Notes under the pieces: model-generated
Told to the model about the DNA's origin: nothing
The model's database searches: none
Seen by the model: only the letters and a program-made list of their open reading frames with translations
Assembly: GCF_000090795.2 (NCBI RefSeq)
Contig: NW_003546243.1
Span: 1,187,420-1,219,495, forward strand
Length of the DNA stretch: 32,076 bases
Source: Amphimedon queenslandica
Lineage: Eukaryota; Porifera; Demospongiae; Haplosclerida; Niphatidae
Direction of reading: 5' to 3'
Made by a program: the position numbers and the translations under genes
In this document: positions 25,501-30,859 of the stretch, one piece after another
Position numbering within the stretch: position 1 is the stretch's first letter
How the letters are laid out: each line of letters starts with the position of its first letter

Positions 25501-28500
25501 TTCAAAGATTCTTTCGTATCAGTATGGAGATGTGTGTTGAACTATGCTATCGTACACTAAATGATCCTGTAAGCTTACAGATAACAATGTTAAGTATTAA
25601 ATGATAGGCAAAAACATTAATTTTATTATATTTTTATTTCTACTGAAAGCACTTTATTGAACACTATCTTGCTTTAGGTTAATGGTGGCATGAGTAGACC
25701 AAAGTGTTACCATACAATGGATGCATTTGTTAAGCTGGTAGTGGTGTTGGTCAGGTATTCTGGTGAATCATCAAACACACTAGCTAAAGTTAACCTTTTG
25801 AACAAAGTAAGAACTAATTTACTTTATTATGATATTAATTTTCCTGTCTTTCTCAAGGTCCTATTAACAGTCACTCAAGTGTTGCTTGCAGATCATGAGA
25901 AGAGACAAGTTGAGTTTCATCAGTTGCCATATCACAGGTTCTTTATAATGATACTCAATGACTTGTGCTCTCCTGATCCTGTTTTCGATGCCATCAATTT
26001 CCCTGTGCTCCAATGCTTCTGGTTAGCGATGACTTACTGTAATGAAAATGATTAATTTTAAATGCATTTTTGGTGAGCCAGGGTTTTCCACAAAGCGTGC
26101 TAAGTGAGCTAAACAGTGTCACACTTCATGAGCTGACAAGCTTTGCACTTTGGTCATTGGCCTGACTTTAAAAATTCGTAAAAAAAATCCAATTTTTAAC
26201 GGATTCAGTTCAAATTAGATATACAACATCAGAAGATGTATATATATCAGGAAAAATTATAAAAATGGATAATTCTCTCCAAGTCATTTTTGGCAAAATT
26301 TGGCCGAAATCCCTGTACTATAGTACAGGGACTTTGGCCCGATTTTTGAGCAACTTAAAAAATACATAAAAAATCCAAACTTGATCGGGATCTGCTCAAA
26401 CTTGCTACACAATATAAGGACATGTATATACATCAGAAAAATTTATAAAAACGCAAAATTCTCTCCTTATCATTTTTGGTGAAATTTGGCTAAAATCCCT
26501 GTACTATAGTACAGGGACTTTGGCCCGATTTTTGAGCAACTTTAAAAATTCATAAAAAATCCAAACTTGATCGGGATCTGCTCAAACTTGCTACACAATA
26601 TAAAGACATGTATATGCATCAGAAAAAGTTATAAAAATGCAAAATTCTCTCCTTGTCATTTTTGGCGAAATTTGGCCAAAATCCCTGTACTATAGTACAG
26701 GGACTTTGGCCCGATTTTTGAGCAACTTTACAAATTCATTAAAAAAATCTAATTTGATTGGAATCAACTCAAACTTGCTATGCAACATAAGGACATGTGT
26801 ATGTATCGGAAAATGTAATAAAAATGAAGAATTCTCTCCTAGCCATTAAAAAAAGCACCATGGATCAAGGTTTTCTACAAAGCTCTGAGCAGCTAAACAG
26901 CACACCTCATGAGCTTTGGCGAGAACCTGAGCATTATACCAAAAACCTTGTGGGAAACCCTGCGGTAAACTGCATGCTTGCAATAATGATATTATTCCTC
27001 ATAGCACTGCTTATCACATGGTAAGACCATCCAAAGCACCAGGCTTTGCTTACACATGGCTTGAGCTAATCTCTCATAGAGTTTTTGTCTCTAAGCTACT
27101 ATTACAGACCCCTCAACAAAAGGTATAATAGCCCCCTCTATATTGTGTAGTTGATATTGCCGTTTTATATATTGTCTGTATTAGGGTTGGCCTCTCTTCC
27201 ATCAGTTGCTGATTGATGTTTTCAAGTTCTTGTCTCCGTTTTTACGCAATGCAGAACTTGTAAAGCCAACACAAACACTCTATAAAGTATACTGCCATCA
27301 TCATTATCGTCCCTTTATTACTGATCTCTCTTGCAGGGCACTCTAAGAGTATTACTTGTCCTCCTTCACGATTTCCCTGAGTTCTTGTGTGACTATCACT
27401 TCTCATTTTGTGACGTCATTCCTCCAAACTGCATTCAAATGAGGAATCTTATCCTTTCTGCCTTCCCTAGGAACATGAGACTGCCTGATCCTTTCACTCC
27501 CAACCTCAAAGTGAGATCTCAAGTCTCGCTAGTATTGGGTTTTTACATTATTTTTTTAAGGTGGAATTATTGCCTGATATACAGAATGCCCCAAGAATAT
27601 TACCGGCCTACATACAGCTAATTATACCAGATTTAAAAAAGGTGCCTCAATAACAAAATACGCAACATTTTTAATCATAAATTTGTCTCCAGAATCTAGA
27701 TAACTACATAAAAACACGAGCTCCAGTAACATTCCTACAAGAACTAAGAGGACACTTACAAGTCGGTTCATTACAGTATGAGTATGCCCCTATCAATCGT
27801 TTGCTAAATTAGATATCGTCGGAACCTGGTAAACAATACAATTCATCACTGATCAATGCTCTTGTGCTATATGTTGGCACACAAGCTATCGCATTCATTC
27901 ACAGTAAGAGTGGTACACCGTCTCCCACTACTATAGCACACACGGCTCATATGGACATATTCCAACACCTTGTGGTAGACCTAGATACTGAAGGTATAGT
28001 ATAACTCTTTCTCTAAATAGTGTACACGTGTATATGTTTTTTATTGTTGTTGGCTTTTTTTACCTATTATGTTTCGTTATTTTCCAGGTCGTTACTTATT
28101 CCTTAATGCAATTGCTAATCAGTTAAGATATCCTAATAGTCACACACACTTCTTTAGTTGTGCCCTACTCTCTCTCTTTGCTGAGACTAATCATGAAGCA
28201 ATTCAAGAACAGATCACAAGGTTAACCCAAAGCCCATTGACAATGCAAATCATTATTATTATAAATATAGAGTTTTATTGGAGAGATTGATTGTTAATAG
28301 ACCACACCCCTGGGGCCTATTAATCACATTCATTGATCTCATTAAAAATCCTACCTACAACTTTTGGAAACATGATTTTGTCCACTGTGCACCTGAGATA
28401 GAGAGGTAAGTACATTTTATATCAAACTCCTACATTCATTGTGTGCCTGTAACAGGTTGTTTGAGTCAGTTGCTAAGAGTTGTATGCAGAAGCAACCCAC

Positions 28501-28573
28501 CACCAGTGCAAGTGCTACCAGTACCAGCAATAGCACAAGAGAATCAACGACTGACTCATCGCAACAAGAATAA
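3717..28573 (+). CDS. CNOT1: CCR4-NOT transcription complex subunit 1 (scaffold), 61 exons
   Basis: CNOT1 is the scaffold of the CCR4-NOT complex, which shortens mRNA poly(A) tails and represses translation. I traced 61 exons with GT-AG borders whose phases all agree. They total 7104 nt (2367 aa plus stop), against about 2376 aa in human. Order along the protein: N-terminal HEAT-like region (1-700); a Gly/Ser-rich linker with a nine-Gly run; the region corresponding to the TTP-binding domain (about 770-930); a Ser/Pro/Thr-rich linker; the MIF4G domain that holds the CAF1/CNOT7 nuclease and DDX6 (about 1055-1280); DUF3819, the CNOT9-binding region (about 1340-1490); and the C-terminal NOT1 domain that binds CNOT2/CNOT3 (about 1900-2330). 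Near-identical blocks such as [20 protein letters not shown] and [19 protein letters not shown] make the identity secure. The tail is Ser/Thr/Gln-rich. Intron 23 carries four antisense genes. Confidence 0.97.
5776..6160 (+). repeat. 186-bp satellite-like repeat, two units, in CNOT1 intron 11
   Basis: Two tandem units of about 186 bp lie between exons 11 and 12. Each runs from an A-rich 'AAAAATTCATAAAAAAT' through 'CTCAAACT-GCTACACAATATAAGGACATGTATATGCATCAG' (split by divergence) to a perfect palindrome, CCCTGTACTATAGTACAGGG, at 5918-5937 and again at 6104-6123. The spacing of 186 bp is exact for both the palindrome and the TTCATAA landmark. There is no coding potential. Confidence 0.9.
7644..7691. 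repeat. (CT)n microsatellite at an intron polypyrimidine tract
   Basis: A CT run of more than 40 bp lies directly before the CNOT1 exon 18 acceptor (TTTCATAG at 7691-7698), so it also serves as the polypyrimidine tract of that splice site. A shorter CT run at about 3983-4004 does the same for exon 2. Confidence 0.85.
8018..8125. repeat. 22-bp tandem repeat grading into TACATGTA array
   Basis: In the intron after exon 19, units beginning TGTATCACATGT start at 8018, 8040, 8062 and 8084, an exact 22-bp period. They are followed by a short TACATGTACATGTACATG run. Similar TACATGTA runs occur in other introns (about 4453-4520, 6430-6462, 7620-7635, 9064-9150). Confidence 0.85.
8301..8327 (+). repeat. 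CNOT1: Coding GGA trinucleotide repeat (Gly9) in CNOT1 exon 20
   Basis: Nine GGA codons in a row encode a polyglycine run in the linker between the HEAT-like region and the next folded domain. It is in frame, so unit gain or loss would change only linker length. A perfect codon repeat suggests recent or ongoing slippage. Confidence 0.9.
9445..10262 (-). CDS. Rac-like Rho-family small GTPase
   Basis: Two exons, 10262-9975 (96 codons) and 9762-9445 (105 codons plus stop), give 201 aa. Every signature of an active Rho GTPase is present: P-loop GDGAVGKT (residues 10-17), switch [10 protein letters not shown] with Thr35, switch [24 protein letters not shown]4 motif GTKQD and G5 motif CSAL. The Rho insert region is present ([21 protein letters not shown]). 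The C-terminus has a polybasic stretch ([12 protein letters not shown]) and CAAX box CTVL, where the final Leu predicts geranylgeranylation and plasma-membrane targeting. The sequence is closest in feel to Rac, a regulator of actin and NADPH oxidase, but assignment to Rac rather than RhoG/Mtl would need a tree. The intron falls at phase 0 just before the Trp of WHPEV, as in both neighbouring GTPase genes. Confidence 0.92.
10263..11000. other. Intergenic stretch between nested GTPase genes
   Basis: This separates the Rac-like gene (5' side) from the 3' end of the pseudo-GTPase gene. I see no convincing exon on either strand. The sequence is AT-rich with no obvious tandem repeat, and it presumably contains the Rac-like promoter and 5'UTR. 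No clear TATA box is seen for the minus strand. Confidence 0.5.
11001..11045 (-). terminator. 15-bp triplicated 3' end with duplicated AATAAA signals
   Basis: Three 15-bp units start at 11001, 11016 and 11031 (plus-strand TCTTTATTATAAGAT, the third with one change). On the minus strand each unit begins ATCTTATAA. The copy next to the coding region encodes the last two residues (Ile-Leu) and the stop of the pseudo-GTPase. The two downstream copies each carry AATAAA, at 11008-11003 and 11023-11018. The repeat therefore covers the end of the CAAX box, the stop codon and likely polyadenylation signals. Confidence 0.75.
11037..12284 (-). CDS. Divergent Rho-family pseudo-GTPase
   Basis: Exons 12284-11892 (131 codons) and 11312-11037 (91 codons plus stop) give 222 aa. 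The ATG at 12284 has an in-frame TAG upstream. An N-terminal extension of about 30 residues (rich in Ser, Ala and Gly) precedes a Rho-like fold: VIKCMTVGD, then [59 protein letters not shown]. The P-loop reads [10 protein letters not shown], lacking the GK(S/T) that binds phosphate and magnesium. Switch I has no recognisable Thr35. G4 ends TKLE instead of TKxD, and G5 is ISYKT. Weak or no GTP binding is therefore inferred. The C-terminus is still CSIL, a geranylgeranyl-type CAAX box. The intron position matches the flanking GTPase genes. The open frame and intact splice sites argue against a dead pseudogene. Confidence 0.8.
11499..11779. mobile_element. MITE-like element with terminal inverted repeats, in the pseudo-GTPase intron
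   Basis: The left end (from 11501) reads CCGTACTCGCCCCAAT and the right end (to 11777) is its exact inverse, ATTGGGGCGAGTACGG; weaker pairing extends further in. TA dinucleotides flank both ends (11499-11500 and 11778-11779), the target duplication expected of Tc1/mariner-type elements. The 277-bp body has no ORF. It carries many copies of GAGGTGC or its complement in both orientations, including two AATTAG-n-GCACCTCTT blocks. Confidence 0.8.
12285..12752. repeat. Non-coding spacer with a 25-bp tandem repeat
   Basis: Between the pseudo-GTPase and the secreted-protein gene the sequence is AT-rich with a short (TA)n run near 12370. Four units beginning CCTATCACTAC and followed by A-tract plus TAATTT start at 12596, 12621, 12646 and 12670 (periods 25, 25, 24). 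The array lies just downstream of the secreted-protein gene on its own strand. Nothing coding was seen. Confidence 0.85.
12752..12757 (-). terminator. AATAAA overlapping the stop codon of the secreted-protein gene
   Basis: On the minus strand the coding end reads ACC AAA TAA AG, so the stop TAA lies inside a canonical AATAAA. If used, the 3'UTR would be only about 10-30 nt. A downstream signal is an alternative; this is inference from sequence alone. Confidence 0.4.
12753..13880 (-). CDS. Secreted Cys-rich protein, intronless, nested in CNOT1 intron 23
   Basis: A single 375-codon reading frame starts at ATG 13880. Residues 1-22 form a clear signal peptide ([22 protein letters not shown]). 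An acidic segment rich in Glu, Asp and Tyr follows (about 25-75), then a Cys-rich middle (about 77-215). The C-terminal domain (about 217-375) has the pattern [48 protein letters not shown] and DYIEIRLC. I recognise this as a domain common in uncharacterised secreted proteins of cnidarians, sponges and molluscs, sometimes next to fibrinogen-like or other extracellular domains; that is from memory. The function is unknown. Extracellular matrix or secretion is inferred from the signal peptide and Cys content. It has its own TATA box and no introns. Confidence 0.88.
   Translation of the reverse strand: MVSIIKMILVFFALSLLSTGEAKVLGSEYYENINEEAMEYDEDSDTPSAAMEYYNEAPSKEPQLDELEQMTDEQQKDCSCKKLIEIHNNLTKCETGKEGSRYLRLPEQCNGCDSFEKRLRVCEKPATCEEVQEYKKETGDYTLHVNGEEIEVTCVMEDMCGRKGPWTLRKQYELQASASCPKELATREVSGVRICTKNEAGCRSRKLQAQGIKYSEVCGMVTGYQGGSTDAFRIIRARNVRGNYVDGVSITQGKGRKHIWTYAAGVSENYPFESGCPCNRGNTRRAPWFVRHQYYCESAFRSGIIHPRKFQVYDKLWDGHKFRGPERKCYRRGMPWFYRKLGSEASSDYIEIRLCTNEKPWNENIGIGEYKFYTK
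13881..13928 (-). repeat. 24-bp direct repeat in the 5'UTR of the secreted-protein gene
   Basis: GTTTTCTTTTATTTCTGTTATCAG (split here as GTTTTCTTTTA + TTTCTGTTATCAG) is followed directly by a copy with three changes starting at 13905. On the gene strand this is a purine-rich leader lying between the TATA box and the ATG. Confidence 0.7.
13959..13968 (-). promoter_or_regulatory. TATA box of the secreted-protein gene
   Basis: On the minus strand, TATAAAAAGG spans 13968 to 13959, about 80 bp upstream of the ATG at 13880. That predicts a transcription start near 13930 and a leader of about 50 nt. It is the best core promoter in the window and supports independent transcription of this nested gene. 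Confidence 0.65.
14205..14350 (-). repeat. Solo fragment of the 186-bp satellite in the giant intron
   Basis: From GAGAGAATTTTTCATTTTAT through CCTGATACATATACATGTA to ATGAATTTTTAAAGTTGCTCC, the sequence matches the satellite in inverted orientation relative to the 5776 and 26165 arrays. It stops where the palindrome would begin. Its surroundings (13969-14613) contain no exon I can support; an AATAAA on the minus strand near 14390 could end the neighbouring GTPase transcript. Confidence 0.75.
14614..15443 (-). CDS. Atypical Rho-family GTPase (Rnd/RhoH-like active-site changes)
   Basis: Exons 15443-15150 (98 codons) and 14901-14614 (95 codons plus stop) give 193 aa. The P-loop GNYGVGKTS keeps Lys16 and Thr17 but has Tyr where Gly12 is normal. 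Switch I keeps Thr35 (HVPTILESH). Switch II reads HDTPGSEDY in place of DTAGQED, so Ala59 is Pro and the catalytic Gln61 is Ser. G4 is GTQLD and G5 is CSAF. These replacements occur in GTPases that hydrolyse GTP poorly, such as Rnd and RhoH, so a largely GTP-bound protein is inferred. The C-terminus is strongly basic (KKKNKKDK) and ends in CVIL, predicting geranylgeranylation. The intron lies just before a Trp, as in the other two. A good acceptor (TTTTCCACAG) sits directly before the ATG, suggesting a 5'UTR intron. Confidence 0.87.
15733..15768. other. Imperfect hairpin
   Basis: An 8-bp perfect stem (TAGTCTGG / CCAGACTA) with loop TCACG is bracketed by an outer TGTACA / TGTACA pair, making a hairpin of about 36 nt. 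It is too short for a normal microRNA precursor. Its function is unknown. Confidence 0.6.
16122..16169. repeat. (TC)n microsatellite
   Basis: A pure TC run of about 48 bp inside the giant intron. No feature depends on it. Confidence 0.9.
17774..17870 (+). repeat. Long polypyrimidine tract at the exon 24 acceptor
   Basis: About 95 bp of almost unbroken C/T, with interleaved CTCTCT and CCCCCTCC blocks, ends in ctctctacag. It is a very strong acceptor context for the 8.9-kb intron and also forms a mirror-type purine/pyrimidine tract. Confidence 0.85.
18545..18566. repeat. (TG)n microsatellite in CNOT1 intron 25
   Basis: A short TG run in the 748-bp intron between exons 25 and 26. A similar run is at about 20071-20092 in the intron before exon 28. 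The rest of the 18234-18981 intron is AT-rich with nothing else identifiable. Confidence 0.85.
19805..19852 (+). other. CNOT1: Candidate alternative first exon of CNOT1
   Basis: In the intron between exons 27 and 28 an ATG at 19805 opens 16 codons ([16 protein letters not shown]) ending exactly at a consensus donor, ACT|gtaagt. Phase 0 matches exon 28 ([13 protein letters not shown]), so splicing would give an in-frame N-terminus just before the MIF4G domain. G-rich sequence lies upstream. This is a prediction only; inclusion as an internal cassette from an acceptor at 19688 would meet a stop. Confidence 0.25.
21798..22215 (-). repeat. 186-188-bp satellite, inverted array, in CNOT1 intron 34
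   Basis: This is the same family as at 5776 but in the opposite orientation. Palindromes CCCTGTACTATAGTACAGGG are at 21854-21873 and 22042-22061 (spacing 188). The flanking order is reversed: GAGCTGATTTTGATC, then GAAGTTACTC, palindrome, GGTGAAATTTCACC, then TATAATTTTT-CTGATGCATATGCATG. A third partial unit follows to about 22215. These copies are more diverged outside the palindrome. Confidence 0.88.
24206..24465. mobile_element. TA-flanked inverted-repeat element with tRNA-like core, in CNOT1 intron 44
   Basis: The left end, CCATAAATGTTCAAATAAAAGCCCGG, is seen at 24208 as CCATAAATGTTCAAATAAA then AGCCCGG; the right end to 24463 is its near-perfect inverse (CCGGCCTTTATTTGAACATT then TACGG). 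TA flanks both ends. The element is 256 bp with no ORF. On the minus strand its middle has an A-box-like TGGCCTAATTTGTTAAGC (about 24347-24330) and a B-box-like GGTCCGTGTTTGAATCTC (about 24310-24293), in the order and spacing of a tRNA. No acceptor-stem pairing is seen, so it is not a functional tRNA gene. Confidence 0.72.
26084..26930 (+). repeat. 186-bp satellite array bracketed by a diverged direct repeat, in CNOT1 intron 52
   Basis: Nearly all of the 983-bp intron 26022-27004 is repeat. Three palindrome-bearing units have CCCTGTACTATAGTACAGGG at 26311-26330, 26497-26516 and 26683-26702 (186 bp apart), with a fourth partial unit to about 26860. The array is bracketed by related sequences starting GGGTTTTCCACAAAGC (about 26081) and AGGTTTTCTACAAAGC (about 26868), both continuing through CTAAACAG and CTCATGAGCT or TTCATGAGCT. 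This suggests the array and its brackets moved or expanded as one unit. Confidence 0.85.
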
Positions 28574-28799
28574 CTTTGAGTTTTATTGTTATTACAAACT
28601 GTATTTCTGTGTGTATACAGTCTTGATTACTGAATAGGCCAAAAAAATATTAATAATATGATAAATATACTATTTGTGTACTAAAATTCACCAGAGCACA
28701 AATTGTAAACATTGCAGGTGTGTGTTTACTCCACTCATTACTATAATTGGCAATGATTCCCAAATCAGTGATGAAGTATTATTATCTAAAAAATATTAA
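28574..28799. other. Convergent 3' intergenic spacer
   Basis: Only 226 bp separate the CNOT1 stop (28573) from the HSPA12-like stop (28800), so both 3'UTRs are short or overlap. I see no canonical AATAAA for CNOT1; AT-rich variants such as GATAAATA at about 28660 are candidates. Confidence 0.55.
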
Positions 28800-30786
28800 T
28801 TAATCAGAAACAGTTTGAACTGTTAGAAAGTCACAAACAGTTTTCACTTCTTCTCCTGTGATACGATACCGGGCTCTTGCTTGTATCTCCGTACCGCTGA
28901 AATCCATAAAGATATCAACCTCTCTCTCCTTTCGTGGAACATCATTGGGATTGGGAGTGTCAATGTCCAATTCACCAACTTTATATACTGTTGCTTTGTC
29001 CTCTTTATCTTTTATGTACTGGACTCCACTCTCTGCTGTAGAGTATATATCGATGTACATTTTGAGGCTTTCTTGAGTCTTTGGTATTAGGCTTGTCTTA
29101 TATACTTCGTCCCTAACCATTTCTCCTTTAAGGACAAAAACTTTAAATACGTTCCTGCAACGCCTTGTGTTCTCTACGTCATAATACATGTAATGCTTGT
29201 CATGTATAAATTGATCAAACTGGGGCCCAATAGCTATCCCATAGGTAGCATCAGCAGCACGTGATTGAATGATGCTAGGGTCTTTCCTCCACATTACTGC
29301 TCCATGTACAACAGCAAGATCTGATTGTTGAGGACACACTGTATTATTGTAAAGATCTCCATGATACTCACCGATAGCTTCCTCAATCTTCCGTCGAACA
29401 AACTTGCAACCTCCAAACCCTCCGACTAAGTAAACTGTGTTGATTTTACCATCCAGTTGTTTAAATGCTGCTCTCACACAATCAAGAATGCCATCAACAG
29501 TGAACTGGAATATTTTCTTTTCAACTAGACTATAGCTCATTCGTAACGTGCCATCACTTTCACTAAATTCCACATCTTCTTTCTTTGCTCCTTTGTCTAG
29601 CACTGCTGGAGAATAGAAATTTCTGAAAGCCTGTGGCAAAGTGATGACTATTTCTCTTGATGATGCAGACATCTTGGTATACTTTTCCCCAAACCTCTTC
29701 TTTTCATCTTCAAATTCCTGATAGCAAAGCTGAGTGATGGCAATCTCTGCCTCTTTTCCTTGACTTAGAAATTTAGAAAACTGGTCATCGCCCACAATAT
29801 CTTGTAGGAGCATAGATAAAGCTTCATTGATGGTTGTTCCTCCCCAGGTGTTCCCCATTGGTGGTAATATTACACTTACTTGCCCACTACTATTATCATG
29901 TACAGTAATATCAACTGTACCTCCTCCTATATCAACCACCATATATCTCTGTGGAGGAGGACCAACTACTGATGAGTAATACTGAGCATATATGGCAGCT
30001 ACTTCTGGTTCTAGAGCTAACGATAACTTGTCAGGATTAACCTCCTCTGGACGAGGTACTTGAGTTCCTACTGGAGTAAATTTTGTTATACCAGGACCGT
30101 CAGAAGTCAGACCAGCCTATAATGTATACAGCATAATACAAATAAAAAATAAATGATTACTATTACCATATAAGCAGCTTCTCTCATCATTCTTTTCGCT
30201 CTAGCTTTCCATATAGCAGGGACAGTAATGACCCAATCAAAAACAGTTGCCTTGTACTGGCCCCTCAGCTGATCATCCAATAGCTTCTCCTTGAGGTGCT
30301 TTATGATAAAAGCTATAACTTCAATGAGATAATAAGACCCTCCAGTGAACGAAGGAACTTCGGTATTACGATCTACATGCTATAGAGTAAAATTGTATCA
30401 GATCTATAAATGAATGAATATTGGTCTACCTTGTCTCTATACAATATATTCTTGATTCTTTCAAAGTAGACTTGATTCATTCTGCTTTGAACCTTTAGTT
30501 TGCTATAGTGTATTTGTGCTTCTAGCCCAATATCTTCAACTGCACATTCTCCATCATCAGTTATCCTTAGCAGTATAGCGTTGGGGACTCTCTCATAGGT
30601 TTTGTAGAGCTGAAGAATTCTTGTTTCGCCCCCATCCAGTGGAGTGGTGTACGCTACTGATAGAGACGAGGTTCCAAAGTCAATAGCCGCTATGTAATTG
30701 CTTCTCTGGTGTACAACTGAACCAGGCTCTTTCTCTACTTTCTCCGCTCGTGAAAGTGGTTCTTTCGAAACATTTGAAGCCATCAT
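28800..30786 (-). CDS. HSPA12-like HSP70-family ATPase, copy A
   Basis: Three exons, 30786-30430, 30379-30167 and 30116-28800, give 628 aa, near the roughly 675 aa of HSPA12A/B. Both introns are exactly 50 bp and phase 0. HSP70/actin-type ATPase motifs are present in order: phosphate 1 YIAAIDFGTSSLSVAYT (about residues 31-47), phosphate 2 VVDIGGGTVDIT (about 250-261) and adenosine motif VYLVGGFGGCKFVRRKIEEAI (about 420-440). The C-terminal part replaces the usual HSP70 substrate domain and ends without EEVD, as in the HSPA12 group. No signal peptide or membrane segment is seen, so it is probably cytosolic. Function in sponges is unknown; a stress or innate-recognition role is only suggested by family expansion. 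The start has two ATGs in tandem; a GGCGTGGC box lies about 15 bp upstream. Confidence 0.92.
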
Positions 30787-30859
30787 TCACCAATTTTGCC
30801 ACGCCTTATTTCTACTGTCTTATGCTATAAAAATACAAAAATAATGAATGCACATACGT

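Larger units (their letters stand above)
17871..28573 (+). other. CNOT1: CNOT1 exons 24-61 (coordinates)
   Basis: Exons: 17871-18060, 18147-18233, 18982-19219, 19396-19496, 20184-20324, 20433-20612, 20697-20813, 20889-20939, 21472-21531, 21579-21656, 21703-21759, 22325-22409, 22540-22634, 22726-22866, 22974-23129, 23180-23329, 23383-23487, 23555-23635, 23689-23718, 23828-24013, 24064-24165, 24500-24655, 24744-24842, 24897-24964, 25066-25276, 25322-25414, 25464-25568, 25678-25806, 25858-26021, 27005-27122, 27185-27286, 27337-27510, 27561-27641, 27693-27761, 27813-27993, 28088-28220, 28271-28405, 28456-28573. Exon 42 (23689-23718) is a 30-nt microexon. The intron at 27762-27812 is 51 bp; I chose donor CAA|gtcggt because it restores the conserved LQ(V/I)SxEPG reading, while the nearby gtatga donor gives a stop. 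Exon 53 reads through an internal ATGGTAAGA that looks like a donor but is coding. Confidence 0.86.

Noticed and set aside
26311..26702. CRISPR-like array of palindromic repeats
   Set aside because: This is a eukaryotic intron; the whole 186-bp unit repeats, not just the palindrome, so there are no unique spacers.
27762..27775. Exon 57 extending to the GTATGA donor at 27776
   Set aside because: That join shifts exon 58 into a frame with an early TGA. The GTCGGT donor restores the conserved reading and leaves a 51-bp intron.
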